Shown: positions 62,064 to 64,000 of the stretch, in pieces
How the letters are laid out: every line of letters begins with the position of its first letter
Position numbering within the stretch: position 1 is the stretch's first letter
NCBI GenBank assembly: GCA_030765065.1
Contig: CM060984.1
Span: 2,366,001-2,430,000 of the forward strand
Length of the DNA: 64,000 nt
Origin: Deroplatys truncata
Taxonomy: Eukaryota > Arthropoda > Insecta > Mantodea > Mantidae
Direction: 5' to 3'
Notes under the pieces: generated by a model
Told to the model about the DNA's origin: nothing
Seen by the model: only the letters and a program-made list of their open reading frames with translations
The model's database searches: none
Program-made: the position numbers and the translations under genes

Positions 62064-64000
62064 ATGCTATGGTGGTTCCATTCTTGTCCCAAAAGACTGT
62101 GTTTTCCTACTGAAGGTGCTGGCAGGGGGCGTCCAGCTCATGGTAGTGGAGCCAAGTCTCGTCACAACCTTCTTGATCCTGGTTGTGACACACATGCTAT
62201 GGTGGTTCCATCCTTGTCCCAAAAGACTGTGTTTTCCTACTGAAGGCGCTGGCAGGGGGCGTCCAGCTCATGGTAGTGGAGCCAAGTCTCGTCACAAGTT
62301 TGGACATGAAACCTTCTTGATCCTGGTTGTGACACACATGCTATGGTGGTTCCATCCTTGTCCCAAAAGACTGTGTTTTCCTACTGAAGGCGCTGGCAGG
62401 GGGTGTCCAGCTCATGGTAGTGGAGCCAAGTCTCGTCACAAGTTTGGACATGAAACCTTCTTGATCCTGGTTGTGACACACATGCTATGGTGGTTCCATC
62501 CTTGTCCCAAAAGACTGTGGCCATGTGTTTTCCTACTGAAGGCGCTGGCAGGGGGTGTCCAGCTCATGGTAGTGGAGCCAAGTCTCGTCACAAGTTTGGA
62601 CATGAAACCTTCTTGATCCTGGTTGTGACACACATGCTATGGTGGTTCCATCCTTGTCCCAAAAGACTGTGGCCATGTGTTTTCCTACTGAAGGCGCTGG
62701 CAGGGGGTGTCCAGCTCATGGTAGTGGAGCCAAGTCTCGTCACAAGTTTGGACATGAAACCTTCTTGATCCTGGTTGTGACACACATGCTATGGTGGTTC
62801 CATCCTTGTCCCAAAAGACTGTGGCCATGTGTTTTCCTACTGAAGGCGCTGGCAGGGGGTGTGCAGCTCATGGTAGTGGAGCCAAGTCTCGTCACAAGTT
62901 TGGACATGAAACCTTCTTGATCCTGGTTGTGACACACATGCTATGGTGGTTCCATCCTTGTCCCAAAAGACTGTGGCCATGTGTTTTCCTACTGAAGGCG
63001 CTGGCAGGGGGCGTCCAGCTCATGGTAGTGGAGCCAAGTCTCGTCACAAGTTTGGACATGAAACCTTCTTGATCCTGGTTGTGACACACATGCTATGGTG
63101 GTTCCATTCTTGTCCCAAAAGACTGTATTTTCCTACTGAAGGTGCTGGCAGGGGGTGTCCAGCTCATGGTAGTGGAGCCAAGTCTCGTCACAAGTTTGGA
63201 CATGAAACCTTCTTGATGCTGGTTGTGACACACATGCTATGGTGGTTCCATCCTTGTCCCAAAAGACTGTGTTTTCCTACTGAAGGCACTGGCAGGGGGT
63301 GTCCAGCTCATGGTAGTGGAGCCAAGTCTCGTCACAAGTTTGGACATGAAACCTTCTTGATGCTGGTTGTGACACACATGCTATGGTGGTTCCATTCTTG
63401 TCCCAAAAGACTGTATTTTCCTACTGAAGGTGCTGGCAGGGGGTGTCCAGCTCATGGTAGTGGAGCCAAGTCTCGTCACAAGTTTGGACATGAAACCTTC
63501 TTGATGCTGGTTGTGACACACATGCTATGGTGGTTCCATTCTTGTCCCAAAAGACTGTGGCCATGTGTTTTCCTACTGAAAGCACTGGCAGGGGGTGTCC
63601 AGCTCATGGTAGTGGAGCCAAGTCTCGTCACAAGTTTGGACATGAAACCTTCTTGATGCTGGTTGTGACACACATGCTATGGTGGTTCCATCCTTGTCCC
63701 AAAAGACTGTGTTTTCCTACTGAAGGTGCTGGCAGGGGGTGTCCAGCTCATGGTAGTGGAGCCAAGTCTCGTCACAACCTTCTTGATGCTGGTTGTGACA
63801 CACATGCTATGGTGGTTCCATTCTTGTCCCAAAAGACTGTGTTTTCCTACTGAAGGTGCTGGCAGGGGGCGTCCAGCTCATGGTAGTGGAGCCAAGTCTC
63901 GTCACAACCTTCTTGATCCTGGTTGTGACACACATGCTATGGTGGTTCCATTCTTGTCCCAAAAGACTGTGTTTTCCTACTGAAGGTGCTGGCAGGGGGC
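62063..64000 (-). repeat. Tandem array of a mariner transposase fragment (130/144/152-bp units)
   Basis: Units begin with CATGCTATGGTGG at 62063, 62193, 62337, 62481, 62633, 62785, 62937, 63089, 63233, 63377, 63521, 63673, 63803 and 63933: thirteen complete units and one cut by the window end. Lengths in order are 130, 144, 144, 152 (x4), 144 (x3), 152, 130, 130. Two indels explain all three lengths: an 8-bp GCCATGTG present only in 152-bp units, and a 14-bp AGTTTGGACATGAA absent from 130-bp units. On the minus strand each unit encodes CDETWLHYH (first catalytic Asp region of mariner) and, in 152-bp units, MATVFWDKDG (a conserved mariner block), in different frames. Long plus-strand frames through the array are antisense by-products. 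Richer in G+C than its surroundings. Confidence 0.93.

Noticed and set aside
62436..63673. Minus-strand 65-residue frames repeated in the array
   Set aside because: Frame-shifted readings of the decayed transposase segment; the recognisable motifs lie in another frame.
61933..63983. Plus-strand frames of 85-237 residues with repeated VTHMLWWFHPCPKRL
   Set aside because: Antisense reading of the mariner-derived array; 144 is a multiple of three, which keeps frames open. The coding sense is minus.

Overview
The window looks like a stretch of an insect (or at least arthropod) chromosome. The reasons are an AT-rich intron-bearing background, a C2H2 zinc-finger exon with a plausible splice acceptor, I-group LINE, mariner and tRNA-SINE debris, and about 49 kb of satellite DNA with almost no coding potential. 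The species cannot be named from sequence alone. No bacterial operon, CRISPR array, rRNA or phage gene is present.

Layout. (1) 1-20820: satellite A, 93-bp monomers, arranged in about three copies of a ~7-kb higher-order block. (2) 20821-49398: satellite B, 68-bp monomers, broken by a 1000-N gap at 34825-35824. B is a relative of A. Its unit length and alignment are explained by loss of 25 bp between two AGT trinucleotides of the 93-bp unit. (3) 49399-62062: a 12.7-kb low-copy island. It holds two decayed LINE ORF2 ends on opposite strands, several tRNA-derived SINE-like elements, short local tandem duplications, an (AT)n microsatellite and one convincing gene, a six-finger C2H2 zinc-finger exon on the minus strand. 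(4) 62063-64000 and beyond: a third tandem array with 130/144/152-bp units. Each unit is a piece of a mariner transposase gene read on the minus strand, and a further mariner piece with the YSPDL motif lies beside it in the expected order.

How the parts relate. The window records repeat evolution more than a gene pathway: one satellite giving rise to a shorter one, block-wise amplification at several scales (2, 3, 8 and ~80-110 monomers), homogeneous centres with divergent edges, and a dead transposon fragment turned into a satellite. The only probable host protein is a DNA-binding zinc-finger protein. I see no evidence for a new multi-gene system. The most interesting signals are the A-to-B satellite transition, the stepwise 1-3-5 monomer expansion, the mariner-derived array, a tRNA-like sequence inside a 47-bp inverted repeat, and a SINE inserted in a LINE with its 13-bp target duplication intact.
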